DNA of 42,094 nucleotides from a virus. This document shows positions 13,771 to 20,989 of this stretch, one piece after another; position 1 is the stretch's first letter, and each line of letters starts with the position of its first letter. Under the pieces are notes generated by a model that saw nothing but the letters and a program-made list of their open reading frames with translations, was not told where the DNA came from and did not search any database. A program made the translations under genes and the position numbers. The stretch spans positions 1 to 42,094 of the IMG/VR virus record IMGVR_UViG_3300043353_000062, one strand, 5' to 3'.

Positions 13771-14220
13771 ATGGGTATACTGGAACGACACGAAGACAAG
13801 TGGTGCCCTGAACCAAATACGGGGTGTTATTTGTGGACAGGCTACGTCACTGGTCCTAAAGGACATAAACGCCCTGTTTTTAGGAGTGGTGGCAAATGCT
13901 CTACCGTGAGTAGGGTTGTCTGCGAAGAATATCACGGTCCTCCACCAACCCATAGGCATGAAGCTCTGCACAAATGTGATGTGGGTATGTGCGTAAATCC
14001 CGACCATGTGAGATGGGGCACTAGGGCTGAAAATGAATTAGACAAACGCAGGAAAAACCCAAATTGGGGTTTAAGTAGGAATAGTGATGGGTGGGTATGT
14101 GTTAGAGTAGATGGTACCCACGACGTCAATGGTAAATATATAGGAATGTTTAAGACATGGGAGGATGCCATCCGTGCAAGAGATTTGTATCAATCCAGAA
14201 CTAGCATTAAGAATAGTTAG
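13771..14220 (+). CDS. HNH homing endonuclease, inserted before the DNA polymerase
   Basis: 149 aa; ATG at 13771 with TTGGAG upstream. The core is HxxxxxHKCD, then CVNPDHV and GTRAEN, the HNH zinc/metal motif of group I-type homing nucleases. A C-terminal module (VDGTHDVNGKYIGMF, then ARDLYQS) looks like an AP2/NUMOD-type DNA-recognition element. It is more AT-rich than its neighbours, as expected of a mobile gene. Its 3' end runs 47-56 bp into the polymerase gene. Confidence 0.88.
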   Translation: MGILERHEDKWCPEPNTGCYLWTGYVTGPKGHKRPVFRSGGKCSTVSRVVCEEYHGPPPTHRHEALHKCDVGMCVNPDHVRWGTRAENELDKRRKNPNWGLSRNSDGWVCVRVDGTHDVNGKYIGMFKTWEDAIRARDLYQSRTSIKNS

Positions 14221-15970
14221 ACAAGAATACAAGCCCATAGCGTACGACTGTGAAACTACTGGATTGACGATCCGTGATAAAATCTGTGGTTATGTCATAA
14301 CTAATCAGGAGTATTCCATTTATGTACCTGTTCGCCATGAGGGAGGAGGGAACATTCCTAACGTCGAAGAATTTGAAAAAGAACTTAATTTCGCTTTTGC
14401 TGACCGTAGCCGTTTTCTCTTTAGAACTGTGGGCCACAACATCGGCTTTGACCTACGTATTAGTATGCGTCATGGGGTGGTTATAAAAGGTCCCTTAGAG
14501 GATACAATGGTTAGCGAGGCAATTATTTCTGATATCACTCAAGGGTACGGATTGGATGAGTGTTGTAAGCGACGAGGCGTGGCACCTAAACGAGGAGACC
14601 CACTATACGCCGAACTTGCTAGGCGATTTGGTGGATTGCCCGACCGCAAGCAGATGGGCAAATTCTGGAAACTTGAAGGGGACCATGAATTGGTGGTCGA
14701 TTACTCCGGCGGGGATGGTATCTCAACGTTGGAGTTATGGGGGGCGCAACAGCGCGTACTCGATTCAGATGACTTGCGAAAGCCATGGCAGTTGGAGTGT
14801 GACTTACTCCCCTATGTCGCGCGCATTCATAGTCGTGGGCTTAAGATCGACCCCGAATACGCGGGGCGAGTAGGAGGCGAAGTTGAAGAAGCCATCGCAG
14901 AAAAAAGCAAAGTCTTTGTCCCCGGATTCAACGTCCGTTCGCCGAAAGCGGTTGAAGCGCTATATCGATCAAATGGGTACACCGACGACCGATTTGCCAG
15001 GACAAATGGGGGAGCTTTCTCCTTCACCGAAAAGTGGCTCGAAACAAATGAAATCGGAGGAGCCATCCTTGCAGTTAGACGGCTCGAAAAGGCACGGGAC
15101 AGCTTTATCGCACCCCTTGTTGACACGCACAATGTCAATGGCCGAGTTCATCCGATCCTCAACCAATCGAAATCAGACGACTACGGAGTCGCGGGGGTCA
15201 GATTCTCCTGTAGTGAGCCAAACCTTCAAGCTTTCCCCAAAAGAAACATCGACGTTGGCAGAGTTGTTAGGAGGCTTGTCGTTCCGGACGAGGGATTTGT
15301 CATTGAGGAGGCGGATGCGAAACAGCAAGAACCAAGACTATTCACTCACTATTCGGGTGACCCCGCCCTCGTTGACGGATACCGAAGCGGCACGATGGAC
15401 ATTCACGATAGAGCCAGTGAAGTCCTAGGGTTAGACCGCGACACTGCAAAGAGGCTGGGCATGGGGATGCTCACCATGATGTCCCCGCCGACGCTAGCCG
15501 GTCACATGCGGTGGCCCATCGAGCGAGCGCGTGAGGCGCACCGCGCGTTCCTCACCGACGCGTTCCCAGCAATCAAAACATTCCAGGATACAGCAGTTCA
15601 TGTCTTCAAACGCCGGGGCTATGTTAAAACACTACTTGGACGGCGAGCCTACCTCGACGATTCCCGTTTCGCCTACCGCGCAGTCTCTAGGATTATACAG
15701 AATGGGGGAGGGGAACACCTCAAGTTATGTCTACTTCGAGCCTGCCAGTACGAAGACGCCTATCCCGACCAAATCCAGGTACTTCTTACAATTCACGACA
15801 GCTTACTCTGGCAGCGACGACCAGATCACGACGTTCGTGATTTGATACGCGGCATCGAAAAAGTAGCAGAAGATTTAGAACTTGCAGTCCCTATTCCTTT
15901 CGGTTTAGGGTCTGGCAAAGATTGGGCGAGGGCTTCCTATGGTGACAAACTCGATAAATACGTCGACTAG
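14174..15970 (+). CDS. dpoZ: Family A DNA polymerase with 3'-5' exonuclease, DpoZ-like
   Basis: 598 aa from the GTG at 14174, preferred because GGGAGG is 9 nt upstream; an ATG at 14165 sits directly against that site. Exonuclease motifs: AYDCETTGL (Asp25, Glu27), HNIGFDL (near residue 90) and YSGGD. Polymerase motif A is EADAKQQEPR (Asp near 379), motif B RDTAKRLGMGML (near 421) and motif C TIHDSLLW (Asp near 542). Motif B is odd: the usual aromatic after the Lys is Met, and the later Tyr of the O-helix is Thr. In Z-genome phages a family A enzyme encoded with purZ prefers 2-aminoadenine over adenine, and this gene likely has that role. The Z preference itself is inferred. Confidence 0.85.
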   Translation: MQEICINPELALRIVRQEYKPIAYDCETTGLTIRDKICGYVITNQEYSIYVPVRHEGGGNIPNVEEFEKELNFAFADRSRFLFRTVGHNIGFDLRISMRHGVVIKGPLEDTMVSEAIISDITQGYGLDECCKRRGVAPKRGDPLYAELARRFGGLPDRKQMGKFWKLEGDHELVVDYSGGDGISTLELWGAQQRVLDSDDLRKPWQLECDLLPYVARIHSRGLKIDPEYAGRVGGEVEEAIAEKSKVFVPGFNVRSPKAVEALYRSNGYTDDRFARTNGGAFSFTEKWLETNEIGGAILAVRRLEKARDSFIAPLVDTHNVNGRVHPILNQSKSDDYGVAGVRFSCSEPNLQAFPKRNIDVGRVVRRLVVPDEGFVIEEADAKQQEPRLFTHYSGDPALVDGYRSGTMDIHDRASEVLGLDRDTAKRLGMGMLTMMSPPTLAGHMRWPIERAREAHRAFLTDAFPAIKTFQDTAVHVFKRRGYVKTLLGRRAYLDDSRFAYRAVSRIIQNGGGEHLKLCLLRACQYEDAYPDQIQVLLTIHDSLLWQRRPDHDVRDLIRGIEKVAEDLELAVPIPFGLGSGKDWARASYGDKLDKYVD

Positions 15971-16118
15971 CGACGAAACCATATCGAATCACGAAGCAAA
16001 AAAGTTGCTGCGGCGCGTCCGTGAAATTATGGAAGAAACCGAGGAGCCATTCGGGCCAGCGGTTAACATCTACATCAAAGAGGAATACGGTGATAAAAGA
16101 GGGGGGCACAATGACTAG
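15939..16118 (+). CDS. 59-aa protein overlapping the polymerase end
   Basis: ATG at 15939, 32 bp before the polymerase stop, with GCGAGGG upstream. The product has an Ser/Thr-rich start and a helical middle (HEAKKLLRRVREIMEE), ending GDKRGGHND. The last codons carry the GAGGGGGG ribosome site of the next gene. No family is recognised. Confidence 0.65.
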   Translation: MVTNSINTSTSDETISNHEAKKLLRRVREIMEETEEPFGPAVNIYIKEEYGDKRGGHND

Positions 16119-16452
16119 GGGGTTTGTCGTGGTGTTTGGCGCTACGGCGATGTTCTCGGTGATGATTGCTGTGGCGGCGCGACATGACGTGCCCAAACTG
16201 GCGGCAGACACAAGCGAATTCGCTGATAATTGGCGTGACGCAGCCGTTGCCGTCGCGTTGAAATCAAATAGTTTTATTGACACGTCGCCCAAATCGGTGA
16301 CTACCGAAGTGATACTGCCAGAAATAATCGCGACCAAGGAGGAACTAACACCAAAACTAAAGCGAAAACTAGTGATGACGGAATATAAGGACGTTTGCCA
16401 ACGACACCACATGCGTAAGGTGTATCGTGGGCGAGGATGGAGGTGCAAATGA
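16111..16452 (+). CDS. 113-aa membrane-anchored or exported protein
   Basis: ATG at 16111, GGGGGG upstream, overlapping the previous stop. Residues 3-22 are hydrophobic (FVVVFGATAMFSVMIAVAA), a signal anchor or signal peptide. The C-terminal end is basic with two cysteines and a CQRHHMRKV motif. No enzymatic motif is visible. It may act in the periplasm, but the function is unknown. Confidence 0.7.
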   Translation: MTRGFVVVFGATAMFSVMIAVAARHDVPKLAADTSEFADNWRDAAVAVALKSNSFIDTSPKSVTTEVILPEIIATKEELTPKLKRKLVMTEYKDVCQRHHMRKVYRGRGWRCK

Positions 16453-16853
16453 GCGAATACCCGGAACTGCGGAAGCTGCAAGACATCATCGACAATCAGG
16501 CTGACCGCATTCTCGATCTGGAGGCACAGACGTTGGATTTGCATGGAATCATTGCCGTCTACACACACCACATCGAGGCGCTGGAAGCGGCGCTGCGGGA
16601 GCGGGTGCCATCGCGAGAAGCGATAGTGAAGGCATTGTTGGACAATGCTGTGTTCGCAAATTCATTCGGAACACAGCACACTGCGAAATTACTTGCGGGG
16701 CATTTGGGGGATGTTATCCGCGCCCTCGCACCGGGGCGGCGATGCGCCAGATGTGGCTGCACAACGAAAGGCGAAGAAGCATTGGTTGGCGGCGATATTT
16801 GGTGCCATCCCTGTGCTGACCGCGCCGCCCTCGCACCGGAACAGGACAAATGA
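16449..16853 (+). CDS. Coiled-coil plus zinc-ribbon protein
   Basis: 134 aa from the ATG at 16449 (GGAGG upstream). The first ~50 residues are a coiled coil (IIDNQADRILDLEAQTLDL). The C-terminal 35 hold CARCGC and CHPC, a zinc ribbon. It overlaps the next gene as ATGA. Probable nucleic-acid or protein adaptor; no family is recognised. Confidence 0.72.
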   Translation: MSEYPELRKLQDIIDNQADRILDLEAQTLDLHGIIAVYTHHIEALEAALRERVPSREAIVKALLDNAVFANSFGTQHTAKLLAGHLGDVIRALAPGRRCARCGCTTKGEEALVGGDIWCHPCADRAALAPEQDK

Positions 16854-17068
16854 ACGACCCCGGCTACCATAAACGTTATTACCTTGAGCACAACGTGGAT
16901 GACATGCTCCTCAAGGCCCGCAACCGCGTTGAGGAATTGACTATAATAAAAACCATCGCTGAAATCGACGCCAAACTACGAATCCTAAATACATTCGCCA
17001 AGCTGTATCCACCGCAGAACGCTGCCGTTGAGGAGCCTTCTGCGGTGCATTCCGCACCATCTTCCTAG
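16850..17068 (+). CDS. 72-aa helical protein of unknown function
   Basis: ATG at 16850 overlaps the previous stop (ATGA). It is helical (NVDDMLLKARNRVEELTIIK, then IDAKLRILNTFAKLYPP), with a Pro/Ser tail. No family is recognised. It is the last small gene before the exported PEP-CTERM protein. Confidence 0.7.
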   Translation: MNDPGYHKRYYLEHNVDDMLLKARNRVEELTIIKTIAEIDAKLRILNTFAKLYPPQNAAVEEPSAVHSAPSS

Positions 17069-17081
17069 CTAGGAGCATACT

Positions 17082-17810
17082 ATGAGAAGACTACTTTTGG
17101 CGACCACGGCCTTACTTGCATTGTCGGTAGCACCCGCCAGTGCTTTTACTATCGACATCATTGCGACGTTCAATCAGAACGTCTCGTTCTCCGACCCGGC
17201 TGGTGTCAGCGTCGAAACCTACGCGGGCACCGGCTCCAACCAGCGAATCAACACCGCTGGCGGCAACGGCCTCAACAACTACATCAGTGCTGACGGCCCG
17301 GGAGGCCCGGCAAACAACCCGTCCGGTCTGTTCATTGGTAACATCACCAACGACACCTCGCCGTTCGGCAAACTGAACGACAGCCGCGTCTATCTTTCGG
17401 CTGGCGGCGGCGATGGCGTCAATGGCGGTGTGGTGGCTCTGAGTGGCTTCGCCCCGTCGAACTCGCTGGGCTTGCTTTGGGGTACGGTCGATAGTGGTGA
17501 CTTCCGCAATCGCATCGTGACTGCCGGTCCCGGTGGTTTAGACGTCATCACCGGCTCGATGGTCCTTCAAGCCTGCCACGATCAGGGCTTCACTTGCGGC
17601 GAAGGCGACACCAACGTCTTCCTTCGCATCAACGGCCTTGACACCTTCACGTCCGCGAAGTTCACGGATCGTGACGCGAATTCGTTTGAGTTCGTGCCGC
17701 TCGTAGCGGCGGTGCCGGAAGCTTCCACTTGGGCCATGATGATCCTTGGCTTCATTGGGATGGGCTTTGTTGGAATGCGCAAGAAGCTTGGCGGCGTTCG
17801 TATCGCCTAA
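17082..17810 (+). CDS. Exported PEPxxWA-CTERM-like sorting-signal protein
   Basis: 242 aa; ATG at 17082 with AGGAG 7 nt upstream. Residues 1-21 are a signal peptide with cleavage after ASA. The mature part is small, Gly/Asn/Asp-rich and beta-like, with one probable disulphide (ACHDQGFTC). The C-terminus has the sorting signal: VPEASTWAMM (about 211-220), a hydrophobic helix (ILGFIGMGFVGM) and a basic end (RKK). In bacteria such tails are cut by exosortase and the protein is released or attached at the surface; the PEPxxWA form is typical of alphaproteobacteria. Here the third residue is Ala, not Pro. Finding it in a lytic phage suggests use of the host's own sorting system to change the cell surface. 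Confidence 0.85.
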   Translation: MRRLLLATTALLALSVAPASAFTIDIIATFNQNVSFSDPAGVSVETYAGTGSNQRINTAGGNGLNNYISADGPGGPANNPSGLFIGNITNDTSPFGKLNDSRVYLSAGGGDGVNGGVVALSGFAPSNSLGLLWGTVDSGDFRNRIVTAGPGGLDVITGSMVLQACHDQGFTCGEGDTNVFLRINGLDTFTSAKFTDRDANSFEFVPLVAAVPEASTWAMMILGFIGMGFVGMRKKLGGVRIA

Positions 17811-17825
17811 TAACTAAGTAATAGG

Positions 17826-17864
17826 GGCTCGCGATGGGTACATGGTATTACTTCATCGCGAGCC
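17826..17864 (+). repeat. 11-bp hairpin over the start of a small gene
   Basis: GGCTCGCGATG (17826-17836) pairs perfectly with CATCGCGAGCC (17854-17864), followed by TTATT. It may terminate the PEP-CTERM transcript. It also buries the ATG of the 32-aa peptide at 17834. Confidence 0.72.
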
Positions 17865-17932
17865 TTATTGCTGCCGCTGGGCTTGGGTACATAATAGCTT
17901 GGCTCATTGATGAATATCGAAACATACCTTGA
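17834..17932 (+). CDS. 32-aa single-span membrane peptide
   Basis: ATG at 17834, stop 17930-17932. There is one hydrophobic span (YYFIASLIAAAGLGYIIAWL) and a charged end. The start codon is inside the hairpin stem, and its stop lies in the -35 box of the next promoter. It could be a real peptide or a chance frame in a terminator region. Confidence 0.4.
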   Translation: MGTWYYFIASLIAAAGLGYIIAWLIDEYRNIP

Positions 17933-17957
17933 CAGCAGCCACGGGGAGTGCTAAAAT
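17929..17957 (+). promoter_or_regulatory. Sigma70-type promoter before the Z-nucleotide genes
   Basis: TTGACA (17929-17934), 17-bp spacer ending GTGC, TAAAAT (17952-17957). The -10 box overlaps the ATG of the next gene, so transcripts from here would start just inside that gene and mainly serve the downstream genes, including purZ. Confidence 0.75.
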
Positions 17958-18171
17958 GCCATATCGTCCGGGGGACCCGGTTTACTATTTCGAAGGCAAA
18001 GTCGAAGTGACCACAGCGAAAGCATACTTAGTATATCCTACGATGGGCAACGTCAAGGAGACATGGGTGCCTAAGTCGCAGATCGTGTCGATGAGCGAAC
18101 CAGACGAATACGGCAACCGCATGTTCGAAGTCACCGAATGGTGGTGGGAAAAGTCGGGGATCAAAGAGTGA
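17956..18171 (+). CDS. 71-aa SH3-like small protein
   Basis: The frame from the ATG at 17956 (GGGGAG 7 nt upstream) begins MPYRPGDPVYYFEGK and ends EVTEWWWEKSGI, a compact beta pattern like SH3-type phage proteins. Its start lies in the -10 box of the promoter at 17929, so it must be translated from longer upstream transcripts or from a later start. It overlaps the next gene as GTGA. Confidence 0.72.
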   Translation: MPYRPGDPVYYFEGKVEVTTAKAYLVYPTMGNVKETWVPKSQIVSMSEPDEYGNRMFEVTEWWWEKSGIKE

Positions 18172-18377
18172 AGTGTCGCTTTGAGTTTTATCCGACCTAC
18201 CCAACTCATGGCGGGATTTCGTATAGCAGCGGTCACACGTTGGCGGCGTGCCGTTGCGTTGCCCACGGGTTCGACATGGGACAGATACCGATGACCGCGA
18301 GCACGCTATGCCCTATCGGAATGATTGAAGACGCGTGCGACAAAGCGATAGAACGGATCAGAAATGAAAGAGGCTGA
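18168..18377 (+). CDS. 69-aa cysteine-containing protein of unknown function
   Basis: GTG at 18168, overlapping the previous stop. It begins with a CRFEFYP strand, a central CRC and a Cys near residue 47, then a helix (EDACDKAIERIRNE). Four cysteines could bind metal. No family is recognised. Confidence 0.68.
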   Translation: MKCRFEFYPTYPTHGGISYSSGHTLAACRCVAHGFDMGQIPMTASTLCPIGMIEDACDKAIERIRNERG

Positions 18378-18759
18378 CGTCAAGCGGGACATGGTAAAAT
18401 CCATGCGCGAAGGGGGCGGTTATGCTCGCCGCCTCGAAGATCAATACGCTGTCGGTATTTACGACATGGTGCTGATTCCCCCGGGGCTGCCGGTGTTTAC
18501 CGCCGAAGTGAAGATCATCCGCGCCAATACATTCAGCCCGACGCCAAGGCAGTTCGTGGAGTTGCAGCGCATCCAATTCGTCGCCAAAGATGGCGGCCAC
18601 GTAATCCCCGTCATGATCGGGTTTAAAGACGGGGTGTACTACTTCCACAAACCCAAACCGATTATCGAACGTACGGACTGTTTTTCGGTTACGACGAGCG
18701 ATATACCATTCTACAAGCAACTAGTTCTATACTACTACTCACAAAAGGATACCAAATGA
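18364..18759 (+). CDS. PD-(D/E)XK nuclease, VRR-NUC-like
   Basis: 131 aa; ATG at 18364 overlapping the previous gene. It starts with the helix EADVKRDMVKSM. GIYDMVLI supplies the Asp and AEVKII the Glu-x-Lys of a PD-(D/E)XK active site, followed by FVELQRIQFVA. This is the VRR-NUC/Holliday-junction-type layout of small phage nucleases used in recombination or branch clearing. It lies in the same run as purZ. Confidence 0.78.
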   Translation: MKEADVKRDMVKSMREGGGYARRLEDQYAVGIYDMVLIPPGLPVFTAEVKIIRANTFSPTPRQFVELQRIQFVAKDGGHVIPVMIGFKDGVYYFHKPKPIIERTDCFSVTTSDIPFYKQLVLYYYSQKDTK

Positions 18760-19139
18760 ATTCGAAGCTCCGTAATACCCCGCTGGAAATCGCCGAAGGC
18801 ACCCTCCTTGACGCTGGCGATGCCATTCGTGCCCGTCTCAAGGAACACGGCCACACCGAACGGTCATTCGGCATGGTGGGCGAACTGTGGACAACCTACA
18901 TCACGCACGCTTACACAGCGCGGGATCGGTTGCACTTGCAGCCCCACGACGTCGCCCAAATGATGGCCCTCCTCAAGGTGGCACGGGCTGTCTACGGCTA
19001 CTCCATGGACAATTTCGTGGACGGCGCTGGTTACACCGCCCTCGCGTCAATGCTCACCCCGCAGCCGACGACGAGCAATGCCAAGGTGCAACCTCTTGTG
19101 CAACCCAAAGTAAAAGAAGAATCCAATGGGGCTGTTTAA
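18756..19139 (+). CDS. DUF6378-like protein, upstream of purZ
   Basis: 127 aa; ATG at 18756. The core pattern (EHGHTERSFGMVGELW, then HDVAQMMALLKVARAVYG and DGAGYTAL) matches, from memory, the DUF6378 group of phage proteins, which is often encoded beside MazG-type enzymes. The tail is Gln/Pro-rich. It overlaps purZ by 14 nt, so the two are translated together. A nucleotide-related role is possible; the enzyme activity is unknown. Confidence 0.75.
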   Translation: MNSKLRNTPLEIAEGTLLDAGDAIRARLKEHGHTERSFGMVGELWTTYITHAYTARDRLHLQPHDVAQMMALLKVARAVYGYSMDNFVDGAGYTALASMLTPQPTTSNAKVQPLVQPKVKEESNGAV

Positions 19140-20181
19140 GCACAACGGAGTTCACTGCGTCGTCGACGGCCAATTCGGCTCAACAGGAAAGGGGGCGCTC
19201 AGCGCCTACCTTGCCGAAATAGCGATTAAGGGAGGACACGACAGCAAGTTCAGCGGCACTATTTATAGCGGGGGTCCGAACAGCGGGCACACGTTCTACT
19301 ACCACGATGAAAAGATCGTGCTAAAGCAACTCCCCGTGTTTAGCGCTTACATGAACCGCGCCGGGATACACATTCCGGCATATCTGTCTGCCGGTGCCAT
19401 CATTGATCGCGACATACTGCGAAAGGAGGCCGAGGCTTTCCCCGGCCTTCAAATTTTCGTGCACCCTAACGCGGCCATCGTCACCGACGAGGACAAAAAG
19501 AATGAAGAAAACGGCCCTATAGCGGAAGTAGCCGGGACCCGGAGCGGAACCGGTGAGGCGCTGGTCCGGAAGATACGCCGTATGCCTTCTGTCATCGCTA
19601 GCAATTCACTGGGGCTGATCGCTCACAACGTGTCTATTCTCAACCACCGGATCAAGCCAGAGCGAAATTCATACTTCATGGAGGTATCGCAGGGGTTTAG
19701 CCTTGGAATCAACTCGCATTTCTACCCCAAAGTGACAAGCCGCGAGTGCACGGTGATGCAGGGTTTGGCCGACGCACGAATTTCCCCCAGGCAATTGGCC
19801 CGCGTCTACATGGCTGTCCGAACCTTTCCTATCCGGGTGGGCGATGTTGATGGACATTCTAGCGGTGGTTGGTACCACGACCAACACGAAACCAACTGGG
19901 AAAATCTGGGAGTAACACCAGAGATCACCACGGTGACTAAGCGAATACGTCGCGTGGCGTCATTCTCCATGACCCAATTCATCGAGGCTTGCTGGGCCAA
20001 CGATCCCGACTGTGTGTTCGTAAGCCACATGGATTACCTGGACGAAAATGACCGAGCTAGCCTGATGGAAGACCTAACCGCAGCGAAATATCACATGGGG
20101 AAACACTTTGATTTCCTCGTGGCAAGTGGGCCGAAAGTGGGCGACGTCAAGAGAGAGGAATCCATTTTATGGATGAAATAA
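19126..20181 (+). CDS. purZ: Aminoadenylosuccinate synthetase PurZ (2-aminoadenine DNA pathway)
   Basis: 351 aa; ATG at 19126. It belongs to the PurA family but has the PurZ form of the GTP/ATP loop: DGQFGSTGKG (14-23), where PurA has GDEGKGK. The catalytic Asp of PurA is thus Ser, a known PurZ mark. Other PurZ-type blocks are SGGPNSGHT, EVSQGFSLGIN with YPKVTSRECT, and PEITTVTKRIRRV. It should join aspartate to dGMP to give the precursor that host PurB and kinases turn into dZTP. The next gene is MazZ-like and overlaps it, as in known Z phages. Confidence 0.93.
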   Translation: MGLFKHNGVHCVVDGQFGSTGKGALSAYLAEIAIKGGHDSKFSGTIYSGGPNSGHTFYYHDEKIVLKQLPVFSAYMNRAGIHIPAYLSAGAIIDRDILRKEAEAFPGLQIFVHPNAAIVTDEDKKNEENGPIAEVAGTRSGTGEALVRKIRRMPSVIASNSLGLIAHNVSILNHRIKPERNSYFMEVSQGFSLGINSHFYPKVTSRECTVMQGLADARISPRQLARVYMAVRTFPIRVGDVDGHSSGGWYHDQHETNWENLGVTPEITTVTKRIRRVASFSMTQFIEACWANDPDCVFVSHMDYLDENDRASLMEDLTAAKYHMGKHFDFLVASGPKVGDVKREESILWMK

Positions 20182-20495
20182 CAGTCGACGTACCAGTGTC
20201 GCTGCAGAAGCACGCCCGGCACTTGGCTAAGTTCTTCGAAGGGATGATCCGAAAGCTGGACAAGAACAGCCACAAGGATACCCCGACGATCCACAATATA
20301 CCCACCATCGTTGACTTGTTGGTGGAGGAGGTAGTCGAATTCGAGGACCAGTTCCACACCGACAGGAATAACGAAAACAGCCTAATAGAACTTATGGACG
20401 TGGCCAATTTCGCATTTTTGGCCTACGTCGCGTTGAGAAATCAAGGGGTGGAGCATGCCCAAAAGGCAAGTGGCGCTAACGTTGGACGAATCTGA
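20169..20495 (+). CDS. mazZ: MazG-like nucleotide pyrophosphohydrolase, MazZ-type
   Basis: 108 aa; ATG at 20169 inside the purZ end. EExxE (residues 53-57, EEVVE) and ExxD (74-77, ELMD) are the metal-binding motifs of all-alpha NTP pyrophosphatases. In Z-genome phages this enzyme (MazZ) breaks dGTP or GTP to the monophosphate, feeding PurZ with dGMP. The overlap with purZ makes that role likely here. Confidence 0.85.
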   Translation: MDEITVDVPVSLQKHARHLAKFFEGMIRKLDKNSHKDTPTIHNIPTIVDLLVEEVVEFEDQFHTDRNNENSLIELMDVANFAFLAYVALRNQGVEHAQKASGANVGRI

Positions 20496-20625
20496 CTGCG
20501 CTTGGCTCGAGAAGTTATACGGCTGTACTTGGGTCAAGCGGATGGAACAGCACATCGAAAGCGAAATACACCTTAGGCGACAAGACGCCGATCCGTTGAA
20601 GGAGAAACCACCGTGGTCGTATTAA
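20455..20625 (+). CDS. 56-aa protein of unknown function
   Basis: ATG at 20455 (GGGGTGGAG upstream), 41 bp inside the mazZ end. It begins MPKRQVALTLDESDCAWLEK and has a charged helical middle and a PPWSY end. No family is recognised. It ends inside the start of the HNH gene at 20613. Confidence 0.68.
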   Translation: MPKRQVALTLDESDCAWLEKLYGCTWVKRMEQHIESEIHLRRQDADPLKEKPPWSY

Positions 20626-20981
20626 ATAAAAGCAACCAATTAATAATGCAAGCAATAAAATCTAATGATTTATGGCGTCGTGTTGAACATTGGTCCATAC
20701 CGGAGCCCAACTCTGGGTGTCTATTGTGGTTAGGGGCATTGAGTCGTAAAGGATACGCTGTTATTAACTGTGGGCAAGTGCCGATTAAAGTATCTAGATT
20801 GGTGCTTACAAAATTGTTGGGAAAAATACCACATAGGGCCTTACACACATGTGATATTCATTGTTGCATCGCCGAAAATCATCTATATGAAGGAACTGAT
20901 GTGGACAACGCGCGTGATATGTTTAATCGCGGAAGATTGTCAAGAAACCCAAACGGCACGTTAGCTAGTCCAAAACGTTAG
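20613..20981 (+). CDS. HNH homing endonuclease between mazZ and the helicase
   Basis: 122 aa from the GTG at 20613 (AAGGAG 8 nt upstream); an ATG at 20646 is the alternative. SGCLLWLGALSRKGY and HRALHTCDIHCCIAENHLY, then GTDVDNARDM, are the HNH homing nuclease pattern, related to the gene at 13771. It is AT-rich compared with purZ and the helicase, as for a mobile gene. Like the other copy it sits against genes of the Z replication module. Confidence 0.85.
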   Translation: MVVLNKSNQLIMQAIKSNDLWRRVEHWSIPEPNSGCLLWLGALSRKGYAVINCGQVPIKVSRLVLTKLLGKIPHRALHTCDIHCCIAENHLYEGTDVDNARDMFNRGRLSRNPNGTLASPKR

Positions 20982-20989
20982 GAAATGAC

